DNA of 27,491 bases, from assembly GCA_045644325.1 (NCBI GenBank), contig JAZRGT010000023.1:1-27491 (forward strand), given 5' to 3'. Origin of the DNA: CAG-390 sp045644325 (GTDB taxonomy: Bacteria; Bacillota; Clostridia; Oscillospirales; CAG-272). Positions 6,728 through 15,110 of this stretch are shown one piece after another. Position numbers and translations under genes: made by a program. The stretch's first letter is position 1. Each line of letters opens with the position of its first letter. The notes under the pieces were generated by a model that saw only the letters and a list, made by a program, of their open reading frames with translations, was not told the DNA's origin and did not search any database.

Positions 6728-7140
6728 TGAAAAGGACTTTTTCGCTATTACTTGCGCTTACCTTTTTGCTTTGCATCTTTGCGGGATGCCAAAAAGAGGA
6801 GGAAAGCAAGCCTATGATGAGCCTTGGCACGGTGCTCGATTTTGCCGACAGCGCAAGAGAGCTTACTCTGCCGCAGTTCTCTCCCTTTGAGTACGTGGTT
6901 CTCGGATCGTCCGAGGTGCCGCTTTATTACTTTCCGATGCGCGAGAGTGATTTTTCGTTTACCATCGGTATCGACGAAAACGGAGCGATCGAAAGTATGA
7001 TGCTTTCGCACATATCGGGAGAAGAGATATACTTATTCCATAAAAATCCCGCAAAGCTCGATCCCAGTGCAACACAGTACACCGAAGATGCAAAATCCTA
7101 CGATTTGCAGAAATTTATAGATAAAGTGACGGAGAAATAA
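6724..7140 (+). CDS. Small lipoprotein of unknown function
   Basis: This 138-residue protein has a clear lipoprotein signal. A basic start (MMKR) is followed by a hydrophobic stretch and the lipobox IFAGC, with the acylated cysteine at 22. The mature part is hydrophilic and rich in aromatic and acidic residues (PLYYFPMRESDFSFTIGIDENGAIESM). It has no motif I recognise and should be tethered outside the membrane. The start overlaps the ybeY stop by four bases, and era begins one base after its stop, so it is embedded in the housekeeping operon. Two adjacent ATGs (6724 and 6727) are both possible starts. A structural or sensing role is possible, but the sequence gives no function. Confidence 0.78.
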   Translation: MMKRTFSLLLALTFLLCIFAGCQKEEESKPMMSLGTVLDFADSARELTLPQFSPFEYVVLGSSEVPLYYFPMRESDFSFTIGIDENGAIESMMLSHISGEEIYLFHKNPAKLDPSATQYTEDAKSYDLQKFIDKVTEK

Positions 7141-7141
7141 A

Positions 7142-8035
7142 ATGAAAAGAACAGTATTTATCTCGATTGTCGGCAGACCTAACGTCGGCAAATCCACCAT
7201 TATGAACCGCATACTCGGCGAAAAGGTCGCTATTGTTTCAAATAAACCGCAGACCACCCGTAACTGCATCCGCGGAATCCTCACCGAGGGCGAGGATCAG
7301 TTCGTATTCTTCGATACCCCCGGTATCCACCGCCCGCAGAACCGCCTCGGCGATTATATGGTCACCGCGGCAAAGTCGGGAATGCAGCAGGGCGACGTCG
7401 TTATGCTCGTCGTTGACGTAAACAAGCCCGTTTCAAAGACCGAGCTTGAGGTTATCGAATATCTCAAGCGAGAGGGCGTTCCGTCGATCCTCGTTCTCAA
7501 CAAGATCGACACCGTCCGCCGCGAGATGATCGCGGAAAAGATCGCGGCTTATGCGTCGAAGCACGAGTTCGACGCGGTCGTTCCCGTCTCCGCAAAGTCG
7601 GGCAAGCACGTTGACGAGGTTATGGACGAGCTTTCTAAATTCCTGCACGAGAGCGAGTGGTTCTTCCCAGAGGATGCCGCTACCGACCAGCCTATGCGTC
7701 AGTACGTTTCCGAGATCATCCGCGAGAAGCTTCTCCGTGCGCTCGACCGCGAAGTGCCGCACGGAATCGCCGTAGTCATCGAGGAATACCGAGACACGGG
7801 CAATCTTACCAAGATCCGCGCCGAGATCATCTGCGAAAAGCAGTCGCACAAGCAGATCATCATCGGAAAGGGCGGAGAAGTGCTCAAGAAGGTCGGTATG
7901 TATTCGCGTGAAGAGCTTGAAAAGGTCACGGGCTCGAAGATCTTCCTCGACCTTTGGGTAAGAGTCAAGGAAAACTGGCGCGAACGTGAGGGACTTGTTT
8001 CGAACTTCGGATATAACAAAAAGGATATCGACTGA
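7142..8035 (+). CDS. era: GTPase Era
   Basis: This 297-residue Era protein is the GTPase that binds 16S rRNA during 30S assembly at the membrane-cytoplasm interface. GTPase motifs are complete: G1 GRPNVGKST (11-19), G3 DTPG (58-61), G4 NKID (120-123) and G5 SAK (150-152). The C-terminal KH domain carries the GKGG loop (242-245). The length matches the family. It starts one base after the lipoprotein stop, so expression is coupled. Gene order ybeY-era-recO matches the conserved Firmicutes cluster. Confidence 0.98.
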   Translation: MKRTVFISIVGRPNVGKSTIMNRILGEKVAIVSNKPQTTRNCIRGILTEGEDQFVFFDTPGIHRPQNRLGDYMVTAAKSGMQQGDVVMLVVDVNKPVSKTELEVIEYLKREGVPSILVLNKIDTVRREMIAEKIAAYASKHEFDAVVPVSAKSGKHVDEVMDELSKFLHESEWFFPEDAATDQPMRQYVSEIIREKLLRALDREVPHGIAVVIEEYRDTGNLTKIRAEIICEKQSHKQIIIGKGGEVLKKVGMYSREELEKVTGSKIFLDLWVRVKENWREREGLVSNFGYNKKDID

Positions 8036-8043
8036 TAAGCCAA

Positions 8044-8847
8044 ATGGCAACCTATGATGTAACAACGGATGCGCTCGTTATCCGCGCCGTGGAGCAGGGG
8101 GATCACGATAGACTTCTCACTTTGCTATGTCCCAAAGAGGGGCGGATCACGGTTATTGCCAAGGGCGCGAGGTCTCTCCGAAATAAGCTTATGTCGCCCT
8201 GCCGTGCATTTGTTTGGGGCAATTTCGAGCTTCATTACAAAGGCGATATGGCGTGGGTGCGCGATGCGTCGGTCATCAAGACCTTTCCCGCGCTTGAAAA
8301 GGATATCGAGCTGATATATCTTGCGCAGTATATTTCCGACGTAAGCTGTGAGCTCAGCGGTCAGGGCGAGCCCGCAGGTGAGCTTTTGCCTCTTGTACTT
8401 AATACCTTTCACGCGCTATGCTCGGATAAATATGACCGCGCGCTTGTTAAAGCGGCTTTTGAGCTCCGTGCGGCGGCAATTTCGGGCTATCTCCCCGAGC
8501 TTGGCGAATGCATCAGATGCGAAAAACAGGATTCGATAGCATTTTACCTCGACGTTATGGGCGGCGGTATCGTTTGTTCCGAGTGCATCGCATCGACTCC
8601 CGAATTGCCCGAGGCGGAGATTCCCGTCGATTCGTTCGGTATGCGATCGATAATCCTCCCGATAAGCCCCACGGTGCTCGCCGCGATGAGATACGTCGTG
8701 AGCGCACCGCTAAAACGTCTTCTTTCATTCGGAATCAGTTCCGAGGTCGATAAAAAAACATTCTGCCGCGCGGCTGAAACCTATGTACTAAACCATCTTG
8801 AGCGCGGCTTCGCATCGCTCAGGCTTTACCACGAATTGAGCGAATAA
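8044..8847 (+). CDS. recO: DNA repair protein RecO
   Basis: This 267-residue RecO has an N-terminal OB fold (TDALVIRAVEQGDHDRLLTLL) followed by a helical domain with a four-cysteine zinc site (C146, C149, C168, C171 in CIRC..CSEC). It loads RecA onto SSB-coated single strands with RecR in the RecFOR pathway. The start ATG at 8044 begins eight bases after the era stop. I see no strong Shine-Dalgarno in front of it, so translation may depend on coupling to era. The length is slightly over the usual 240-260. Confidence 0.95.
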   Translation: MATYDVTTDALVIRAVEQGDHDRLLTLLCPKEGRITVIAKGARSLRNKLMSPCRAFVWGNFELHYKGDMAWVRDASVIKTFPALEKDIELIYLAQYISDVSCELSGQGEPAGELLPLVLNTFHALCSDKYDRALVKAAFELRAAAISGYLPELGECIRCEKQDSIAFYLDVMGGGIVCSECIASTPELPEAEIPVDSFGMRSIILPISPTVLAAMRYVVSAPLKRLLSFGISSEVDKKTFCRAAETYVLNHLERGFASLRLYHELSE

Positions 8848-8867
8848 TTTTTGAGGAATTAACAGTT

Positions 8868-11264
8868 ATGATGTACCTACCCGAAAAAAGTATAAAGTTA
8901 CTTGAATTTGACAAGATCAGGCAGATGCTTTGCGACTGCGCCCGCACCGAGGGTGCGCGTGCGGCGGCGCTTGCGCTGATGCCCGAATCCGATCTTGTCC
9001 GCGTGCTGAATATGCAGAGGCGGACGAGTGATGCAAAGCGCATAGCGGCAGAGAAGGGACAGCCTCCCTTTGGCGGTGTCAAGGATATCACTCCGCATTG
9101 CGAACGTGCCGAAAAGGGCGCGATGCTTACGCAGAGGGAGCTGATGGACGTCGCGGACATACTTCGCACGAGCCGCGTGCTTCTCGATTACAGCAGAACC
9201 AACCGCCGCTTTGAGACCGTGCTCGACGAGGTTTTCGAGCGACTTATTCCCGATAAAAAGCTTGAGGATAAGATCAGAACAGCGATAATCAGCGAGGATG
9301 CTGTTTCCGATGACGCTTCCCCCGAACTTTACAATATCCGTCGCAAGATCCGCCAGACTACCGCAAAGGTGCGCGATATTCTTGCGAAATATACCACGGG
9401 CGCGTATTCCAAGAGCCTTCAGGAAAATATCGTTACCATCCGTAACGGACGTTTCGTTGTTCCTGTCAAGGCTGAATGTAAGAATGATATCAAGGGTCTT
9501 GTTCACGATGCCTCCGCAACCGGTGCAACGCTCTTTATCGAGCCGCTTGCAGTTGTTGACGCCAACAACGAGATCCGCGAGCTTGAAGCCAAGGAAAAGC
9601 ACGAGATCGAACGTATTCTTTACGATCTTTCCTCCGAGGTCGCGGCAATTTCGGAAAAGATCCGCTACAACGGTGCGAATATTGACGAGCTCGCCTTTGT
9701 TTTCGCTTGCGCTGAGCTTTCCTTCCGTATGAACGGATCCCAACCGAAGCTTTCCTCGGATAACAGAAGAACCGAGCTTCGCCGCGCACGCCATCCTCTT
9801 ATCCCGAAGGAAAAGGTAGTGCCCGTAAACATCCGCCTTGGCGGTGATTTTGATACCCTCGTTATCACCGGACCGAACACGGGCGGTAAAACGGTTACGC
9901 TGAAAACTCTCGGACTTTTCGCACTTATGGCGCAGTCGGGACTCCACCTCCCCTGCGATGATAATTCCACCGTGCCGATCTACGGCAGAGTCCTCGTTGA
10001 CCTCGGTGACGAGCAGAGCATCGAGCAGTCTCTTTCGACATTCTCCTCGCATATGGTCAATATCGTTTCGATAGTTGAAGACCTTCGTGACGATGCGCTC
10101 GTTCTTTTCGACGAGCTTGGTGTCGGTACCGACCCGATCGAGGGCGCGGCACTTGCGATTGCCGTTATCAGCGAGGTTCGCGCGGCGGGTGCGATTTGCG
10201 CGGCGACCACTCACTATGCCGAGCTTAAGGCGTATGCCCTCAACACACCCGGTGTCAAGAACGCGTCCTGCGAATTTGATATAGAAACTCTTCGCCCGAC
10301 TTATAAGCTCACGATCGGTACTCCCGGACGCTCGAACGCTCTTGCGATCTCCGAAAGACTCGGACTTCCGAAGCACATCATCGACCGCGCTCTTGCGGAG
10401 GTAAGCTCGGATGACAGACGCTTTGAGGACGTTATCGACAAGCTCGAGGCGGCTCGTATCGAAGCGGAAGCTTACCGCGAGGAAGCCGAAAAGATGCGCC
10501 GCGAATACGAGAAATTCAAGACCGAGGCTGAGGCGAAGATCAAGGAAAAGATCGCCGCCGCAGAACGCGAGGTAGAGCGCGCGCAGAAAAAGGCTGCCGA
10601 AATGGTCGAGGGCGCGCGAATTTCGAGTGAATACGTTTTCTCCCAGCTCGACAAGGTTCGCAAGGCTCGCGACAGCGAGAGACTCGGCGAGGAGCTTGAT
10701 GCGGCTCGTAAGAAGGTGCGCGAGCATATGAAAGCGAACGAGGAGAAGTACAATCCCGTTGACGAAAATATTGATGAAGAATATGTTCTCCCGCGCCCGC
10801 TTAAGAAGGGCGATGCCGTCTACCTGATGAATATTTCGCAGGAGGGCGTCGTTCTTTCCGAACCCGACCGAAGCGGAAACGTAAGCGTTCAGATCGGTCC
10901 CGTCAGAACGAAGACGAAGGTCAAGAACCTCAAGCTGATGGATGACGTGATCACCGTCACCGATTCGCAGGGCAACAAAAAGACGGTCAAGGAGTTTGCA
11001 AAAACCACCGTCAGCCGTGCCTGCTCGGATGAGATCGACCTTCGCGGTATGACAGGTGATGAGGCGTGGTACGAGGTCGACAGATACCTCGATGCCGTAC
11101 AAATGGGCGGTCTTCGCACTTGCCGATTGATCCATGGCAAGGGTACGGGCGCACTCCGCGCGGCACTTTGGTCAAAGCTCCGCGGCGACAGCCGTATTGC
11201 TAACTTCCGTATAGGTCAGTACGGCGAGGGCGACGGCGGAGTAACTGTTGTAGAAATGAAATAA
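8868..11264 (+). CDS. mutS2: Endonuclease MutS2
   Basis: This 798-residue MutS2 is the MutS paralogue that acts on branched DNA and stalled or collided ribosomes rather than in mismatch repair. It has the central clamp/ATPase layout with Walker A GPNTGGKT at 335-342 and the LVLFDELGVGTDP Walker B. A long coiled coil rich in Glu, Lys and Ala (about 520-640) follows. The C-terminal Smr nuclease domain has DLRG at 724-727 and HGKGTGAL from 756. There is no mismatch-recognition N-terminal domain, as expected. The start at 8868 has TGAGGAAT upstream, with a second ATG immediately after as an alternative. It follows recO by 20 bp. Confidence 0.97.
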   Translation: MMYLPEKSIKLLEFDKIRQMLCDCARTEGARAAALALMPESDLVRVLNMQRRTSDAKRIAAEKGQPPFGGVKDITPHCERAEKGAMLTQRELMDVADILRTSRVLLDYSRTNRRFETVLDEVFERLIPDKKLEDKIRTAIISEDAVSDDASPELYNIRRKIRQTTAKVRDILAKYTTGAYSKSLQENIVTIRNGRFVVPVKAECKNDIKGLVHDASATGATLFIEPLAVVDANNEIRELEAKEKHEIERILYDLSSEVAAISEKIRYNGANIDELAFVFACAELSFRMNGSQPKLSSDNRRTELRRARHPLIPKEKVVPVNIRLGGDFDTLVITGPNTGGKTVTLKTLGLFALMAQSGLHLPCDDNSTVPIYGRVLVDLGDEQSIEQSLSTFSSHMVNIVSIVEDLRDDALVLFDELGVGTDPIEGAALAIAVISEVRAAGAICAATTHYAELKAYALNTPGVKNASCEFDIETLRPTYKLTIGTPGRSNALAISERLGLPKHIIDRALAEVSSDDRRFEDVIDKLEAARIEAEAYREEAEKMRREYEKFKTEAEAKIKEKIAAAEREVERAQKKAAEMVEGARISSEYVFSQLDKVRKARDSERLGEELDAARKKVREHMKANEEKYNPVDENIDEEYVLPRPLKKGDAVYLMNISQEGVVLSEPDRSGNVSVQIGPVRTKTKVKNLKLMDDVITVTDSQGNKKTVKEFAKTTVSRACSDEIDLRGMTGDEAWYEVDRYLDAVQMGGLRTCRLIHGKGTGALRAALWSKLRGDSRIANFRIGQYGEGDGGVTVVEMK

Positions 11265-11279
11265 AGAGAGGAAAGAAAA

Positions 11280-12746
11280 ATGTCCGACAACAAGATTAAA
11301 ATGCTGGGGATAGATATAGGCGGCGGCAGCGGTCGCGGTCTTATCGGCTCTTTCGACGGAGAAAAAATGTCGATCGAGGAGATCTGCAGATTCGAAAACA
11401 AACCTATATATAAGGGCGATATGCTCGTATGGGATGCTCCGATGCTCCGCAGTGAGATCGAGAATGCGACCCGACTCGGCGCGTCTATGGGCGCGAAGAG
11501 CGTAGGTATCGACACATGGGGCGTTGACTACGGTCTTGTCGATAAGAAGGGCGAGCTCGTTTGTGATCCTTACAGCAACCGCGACCTTCGTACAAGAAAT
11601 ATCGGCGAGTATTTCTCGCAGTTTATGCCCCTCTCGCGCCTTTACGAGATCACGGGTATTCAGTATCTTGAATTCAACACCGTTCTTCAGCTTGCGGCAG
11701 AGAAGAAGTTCACTCCCGAGCGACTTGAAAAGACCGATAAGATCCTCTTCCTGCCCGACCTGTTCGGATATTTCCTCTCCGGCGAGCAGGTGAGCGAATA
11801 TACCGTCGCATCCACGGGTGCGATCGTTGATGCGTACACCCGCGATTTCTCGCCCGAGATCCTTTCCGCTCTCGGAATTTCGAAGGACAAATTCGCTCCC
11901 ATCGTCGATCCCGGACAGATCATAGGTAAGGTCAAGCCCGAATTTGCATCCGATATGAAGCTCATCACCGTTCCCTCTCACGATACGGCAAGCGCGGTAT
12001 TTGCAACACCCGCCGAGAGTGACGATTTCATTTACATAAGCTCGGGCACCTGGTCGCTGATGGGATGCGAGCTCAAAGCTCCTCTCATTTGTGCGGAGGG
12101 TGAAAAGCGCAATTACACCAACGAGGGAGGCGCGTGCGGAACTATTCGCTACCTCAAGAACCACGTCGGACTCTGGCTCGTTCAGGAATGCCGCCGCGCT
12201 TGGAAGGCGGAGGGCAAGAACGTGACCTACGACAGTATGACAGAGGCTGCTATGAACGCCAAGCCCTTCGTATCCTTTATTAACGTCAACGATCCCGTGT
12301 TTATGCCTCCCGGTGATATGCCCGCGCGCATTGCCGAGTATTGCAGAAAGACAGGTCAACCCGTTCCCGAGAGCATCGGCGAGATCATCCGCACGATCTT
12401 TGATAGCCTTGCCCTTTGTTACAGATATACCGTCGAGGATATCGCTTGTCTCACCGGCAAGAAGCCGAATTCGATCAACATTGTTGGCGGCGGCTCGAAG
12501 GATCCTCTCCTTTCGCAGATCACGGCTGACGTCTGCGGTCTGCCCGTAGTTGCGGGACCCGCAGAGGCAACCACTCTCGGAAACCTCCTTGTTCAGGCAA
12601 TGGCACACGGACTTGTTTCGGGTATCTCCGAGGCAAGAGAGCTTGTCCGCAAGTCATTCCCCGTAAAGACCTATCTCCCTCGCGGCAATAAGAGCGATTA
12701 CGATTCTTATCTTGATTACTATCTCCGTCTTATCGACAGAAAGTAA
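11280..12746 (+). CDS. rhaB: Rhamnulokinase-like FGGY sugar kinase
   Basis: This 488-residue FGGY kinase is closest in motif pattern to rhamnulokinase, which phosphorylates L-rhamnulose. Signatures include GIDIGGGSGRG (phosphate 1), GIDTWGVDYGLVD, the VPSHDTASAVFA loop, and YISSGTWSLMG. NHVGLWLVQECRRAW and the ADP-binding NIVGGGSKDPLL loop complete the set. The length fits RhaB. The start ATG follows GAGAGGAAAG. No rhamnose isomerase, aldolase or regulator is nearby, so the substrate is uncertain and a related deoxy-sugar kinase is possible. It sits 15 bp after mutS2 and 9 bp before the transporter gene, probably co-transcribed. Confidence 0.85.
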   Translation: MSDNKIKMLGIDIGGGSGRGLIGSFDGEKMSIEEICRFENKPIYKGDMLVWDAPMLRSEIENATRLGASMGAKSVGIDTWGVDYGLVDKKGELVCDPYSNRDLRTRNIGEYFSQFMPLSRLYEITGIQYLEFNTVLQLAAEKKFTPERLEKTDKILFLPDLFGYFLSGEQVSEYTVASTGAIVDAYTRDFSPEILSALGISKDKFAPIVDPGQIIGKVKPEFASDMKLITVPSHDTASAVFATPAESDDFIYISSGTWSLMGCELKAPLICAEGEKRNYTNEGGACGTIRYLKNHVGLWLVQECRRAWKAEGKNVTYDSMTEAAMNAKPFVSFINVNDPVFMPPGDMPARIAEYCRKTGQPVPESIGEIIRTIFDSLALCYRYTVEDIACLTGKKPNSINIVGGGSKDPLLSQITADVCGLPVVAGPAEATTLGNLLVQAMAHGLVSGISEARELVRKSFPVKTYLPRGNKSDYDSYLDYYLRLIDRK

Positions 12747-12755
12747 GGAAAAACG

Positions 12756-13736
12756 ATGTTTGATAATTTTATACTCAGTATCAATACCGTAATGCCCGTA
12801 TTGGTGCTTACTCTGCTCGGTATGCTGCTCAAGAAGATAAAGCTTCTGCCCGACAGCTTTTATTCGGGTGCGGACAAATTCGTTTTTGATATCGCGCTCC
12901 CCGCGCTGATCTTTGTTCAGATCGTGGGTGCCGATCTTTCGGGCGGCGGTAACTTTATGAGATTGCCGCTGTTCACCTCGATAATGCTGATATTCACCTG
13001 CACGTTTTTCTCCGTGGTGACACATTTCACCGTCAAGGACCCCGCGCGCGTCGGCGCGGCAGTGCAGGGTATGTTCCGTTCGAATTCCTCGATCCTCGGA
13101 GTTGTATTCATTACCAATATCTATGCGGGTCTTCCCGAATCGGATTCCGCACTCGCGAGTTATGCGATCACTATGCCTTTCGTTATACTTATGTATAACA
13201 TCCTTTCGGTTATCGTCCTCACCGTCTTTATGCCGACCGAGGACGGAGCGGCGAAGAAAAAGATAAATATAGGAAAGATTCTTCTCAACACGATCAAGAA
13301 TCCTCTTATTATCGCGGTTCTGCTCGGTCTGCCCTTTATGCTTTTCGGATGGAAGCTTCCCACCATTGTTAATAGCTCGGTTAATTACCTTGCAAACTCG
13401 GCAACAGCACTCGCGCTCGTCAGCCTTGGCGCGGGATTCTCTTTCAAAACGCTCAAGGGTAACATTACGCTTGCAACCGTCACCTCGGTCATCAAGACCG
13501 TCATCCATCCCATAATGGGTGTTGCGGCGGCGTATCTCTTCGGTTTCAGAGGAAACGAGCTTCTCATCACCTTTATCGTGTTCGGAACCCCCTCTGCGGT
13601 CAGTAGCTATATAATGGCAAAAAATATGAAAAGCGACTATGAGCTGGCAGGACAGATACTGCTTCTCTCAACGCTCTTCTGTATCGTGACCATATTTATC
13701 GGCGTATTTTTGATGAGCACGATAGGTTGGGTTTGA
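12756..13736 (+). CDS. AEC-family (auxin efflux carrier-like) transporter
   Basis: This 326-residue hydrophobic protein has the AEC/membrane transport protein layout, with two bundles of about five helices. The N-terminal motif NTVMPVLVLTLLGMLLKK is typical. So is RSNSSILGVVFITN in the first half, as are LGLPF and NSATALALVSLGAGF in the second. Bacterial members export or import small carboxylates and amino acids; the substrate cannot be read from sequence. An AAGGAAAA site precedes the start. It probably ends the transcript from mutS2/rhaB, and AT-rich DNA without a strong terminator follows. Confidence 0.85.
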   Translation: MFDNFILSINTVMPVLVLTLLGMLLKKIKLLPDSFYSGADKFVFDIALPALIFVQIVGADLSGGGNFMRLPLFTSIMLIFTCTFFSVVTHFTVKDPARVGAAVQGMFRSNSSILGVVFITNIYAGLPESDSALASYAITMPFVILMYNILSVIVLTVFMPTEDGAAKKKINIGKILLNTIKNPLIIAVLLGLPFMLFGWKLPTIVNSSVNYLANSATALALVSLGAGFSFKTLKGNITLATVTSVIKTVIHPIMGVAAAYLFGFRGNELLITFIVFGTPSAVSSYIMAKNMKSDYELAGQILLLSTLFCIVTIFIGVFLMSTIGWV

Positions 13737-13754
13737 AAAAATCAAAAAAATTCT

Positions 13755-13774
13755 CGATTTTCGTAAAAAAATCG
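13755..13774. repeat. AT-rich hairpin upstream of the PRPP synthetase promoter
   Basis: CGATTTT (13755-13761) pairs with AAAATCG (13768-13774), loop of six. No T-run follows on the plus strand, so a terminator for the AEC gene is doubtful. It lies just upstream of the -35 at 13785. Confidence 0.4.
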
Positions 13775-13784
13775 CAAAAAAGGT

Positions 13785-13813
13785 TTGCAAGTTTGCGAGA
13801 TTTGTGGTATAAT
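13785..13813 (+). promoter_or_regulatory. Sigma-A promoter for the PRPP synthetase-like gene
   Basis: TTGCAA (13785-13790), a 17-bp spacer and TATAAT (13808-13813). TGG immediately before the -10 makes it extended. The start codon is about 40 bp downstream, with an AAAAGGAG site. Confidence 0.8.
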
Positions 13814-13852
13814 AAAATATCAAGTAAATAATCGGACTTAAAAGGAGTCAAA

Positions 13853-14986
13853 ATGAAGGAAGCAGTATATGGTAAGCTTGGCATAATCGCCATGAAGGGA
13901 TGCGAGGCTTTCGCAAACCGCGTTGACAACTATCTCAGAGAACGCCGCAATACTAACGAGTCTTATCTCGTAGAGGTCGATTGCCCCCGCTTCGGTTCGG
14001 GTGAGGCAAAGGGACTTCTCAAGCAGTCTGTCAGAGGTCTTGACATCATGATCATCTGTGACCCCTTTAATTACGGTGTCACATATAAGATGAGAGGTGC
14101 TGCAATTCCCATGACCCCCGACGAGCATTTCGCTGATCTTAAGCGTATCGTCGGAGCAATCGAGGGTAAGGCGCGCCGTATTTCGGTTATTATGCCTATG
14201 CTCTACGAGGGCAGACAGCACAAGAGAACCAACCGTGAGTCGCTCGACTGTGCAATGATGCTCCGCGAGCTTGAGTTCTACGGCGTCAAGAACTTCATCA
14301 CCTTTGATGCACACGACGACCGCGTTCAAAACGCGATTCCCCTCATCGGCTTTGACAACTACCGTCCTACATATCAGATGGTCAAGGCACTCGTCAAGGC
14401 AGTTCCCGATATCTCCTTCGATAAGGAACAGCTCATCATCATTTCTCCCGACGAGGGTGCAATGGGAAGATGTATGTTCTTCTCCTCGGTAGCGGGACTT
14501 GACGTTGGTATGTTCTACAAGCGCCGCGACTACTCCCGTATCGTTGACGGCAAGAACCCCATCGTAGCGCACGAATACCTCGGTCAGGATCTCACCGGCA
14601 AGGACGTTATCATCGTTGACGATATGATCTCCTCCGGCGACTCGCTTTTCGACGTTGCAAAGCAGATCAAGAAGCGCGGCGCAAAGAGAATCTTCAACTT
14701 CGCTACCTTCGGCCTCTTTACCAACGGTCTTGAAGGCTTTGATAAGGCATACGAGGACGGCATCATTGATAAAATCTTCACTACCAACCTCATCTATAAC
14801 GATCCCGAGCTTGCAAACAAGCCCTGGTACGTTGAGGTAAGCATGTGCAAGTACGTTTCCTACATCATCGACACCCTCAACCACGACGAGTCGATCAGCC
14901 TCATCCTTGACCCCGTCAAGAAGATCCACGCTCTCATCGACAAGCATACCGCAGAGCTTGGCGGTCAGATGAAGATCGAGTTCTGA
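13853..14986 (+). CDS. prs: Ribose-phosphate pyrophosphokinase-like (divergent PRPP synthetase)
   Basis: This 377-residue protein is recognisably a PRPP synthetase, making phosphoribosyl pyrophosphate from ribose 5-phosphate and ATP for nucleotide, His and Trp synthesis. The PRPP-binding loop VIIVDDMISSGDS spans 252-264. The ATP and flexible-loop region reads SVIMPMLYEGRQHKRTNRES, aligned with the usual IPYFGYARQDRK..RE. The segment FITFDAHD replaces the usual DLHA. It is longer than classical Prs (about 315), with extra residues at both ends, and resembles a divergent type found in Clostridia. It has its own promoter and terminator and so is a single-gene unit. Catalysis is likely, but regulation by ADP or Pi may differ. 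Confidence 0.85.
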   Translation: MKEAVYGKLGIIAMKGCEAFANRVDNYLRERRNTNESYLVEVDCPRFGSGEAKGLLKQSVRGLDIMIICDPFNYGVTYKMRGAAIPMTPDEHFADLKRIVGAIEGKARRISVIMPMLYEGRQHKRTNRESLDCAMMLRELEFYGVKNFITFDAHDDRVQNAIPLIGFDNYRPTYQMVKALVKAVPDISFDKEQLIIISPDEGAMGRCMFFSSVAGLDVGMFYKRRDYSRIVDGKNPIVAHEYLGQDLTGKDVIIVDDMISSGDSLFDVAKQIKKRGAKRIFNFATFGLFTNGLEGFDKAYEDGIIDKIFTTNLIYNDPELANKPWYVEVSMCKYVSYIIDTLNHDESISLILDPVKKIHALIDKHTAELGGQMKIEF

Positions 14987-15000
14987 TCATAATGATAAAG

Positions 15001-15030
15001 CAGAGTCACGCTTGTGGCTCTGTTTTTTAT
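15001..15030 (+). terminator. Rho-independent terminator after the PRPP synthetase-like gene
   Basis: CAGAGTCAC (15001-15009) pairs with GTGGCTCTG (15014-15022) with one G-T pair and a GCTT loop. Six Ts follow at 15023-15028. Confidence 0.92.
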
Positions 15031-15072
15031 TAAAAGAATAATGTTGTTCATCACAAATTCATAAATGTAGTA

Positions 15073-15078
15073 TATAAT
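15073..15078 (+). promoter_or_regulatory. -10 element upstream of the DUF1385 gene
   Basis: A perfect TATAAT lies 33 bp before the start codon. The best -35-like sequences (TTGTTC at 15044 and TTCATC at 15047) are too far away, so the promoter is only partly supported. Confidence 0.45.
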
Positions 15079-15110
15079 TAAATATCAACAAAAATAAAGG
15101 AAATAATGAT

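Noticed and set aside
8898..11135. Very long open frame (745 codons) on the minus strand
   Set aside because: It is fully antisense to mutS2, whose motifs are complete. The frame stays open because of the codon bias of the real gene, and no family features are seen.
11172..12608. 478-codon minus-strand open frame
   Set aside because: Antisense shadow of the rhamnulokinase-like gene; no ribosome site and no recognisable domain.
13838..14947. 369-codon minus-strand open frame
   Set aside because: Mirror of the PRPP synthetase-like gene, which has promoter, ribosome site, terminator and conserved motifs on the plus strand.
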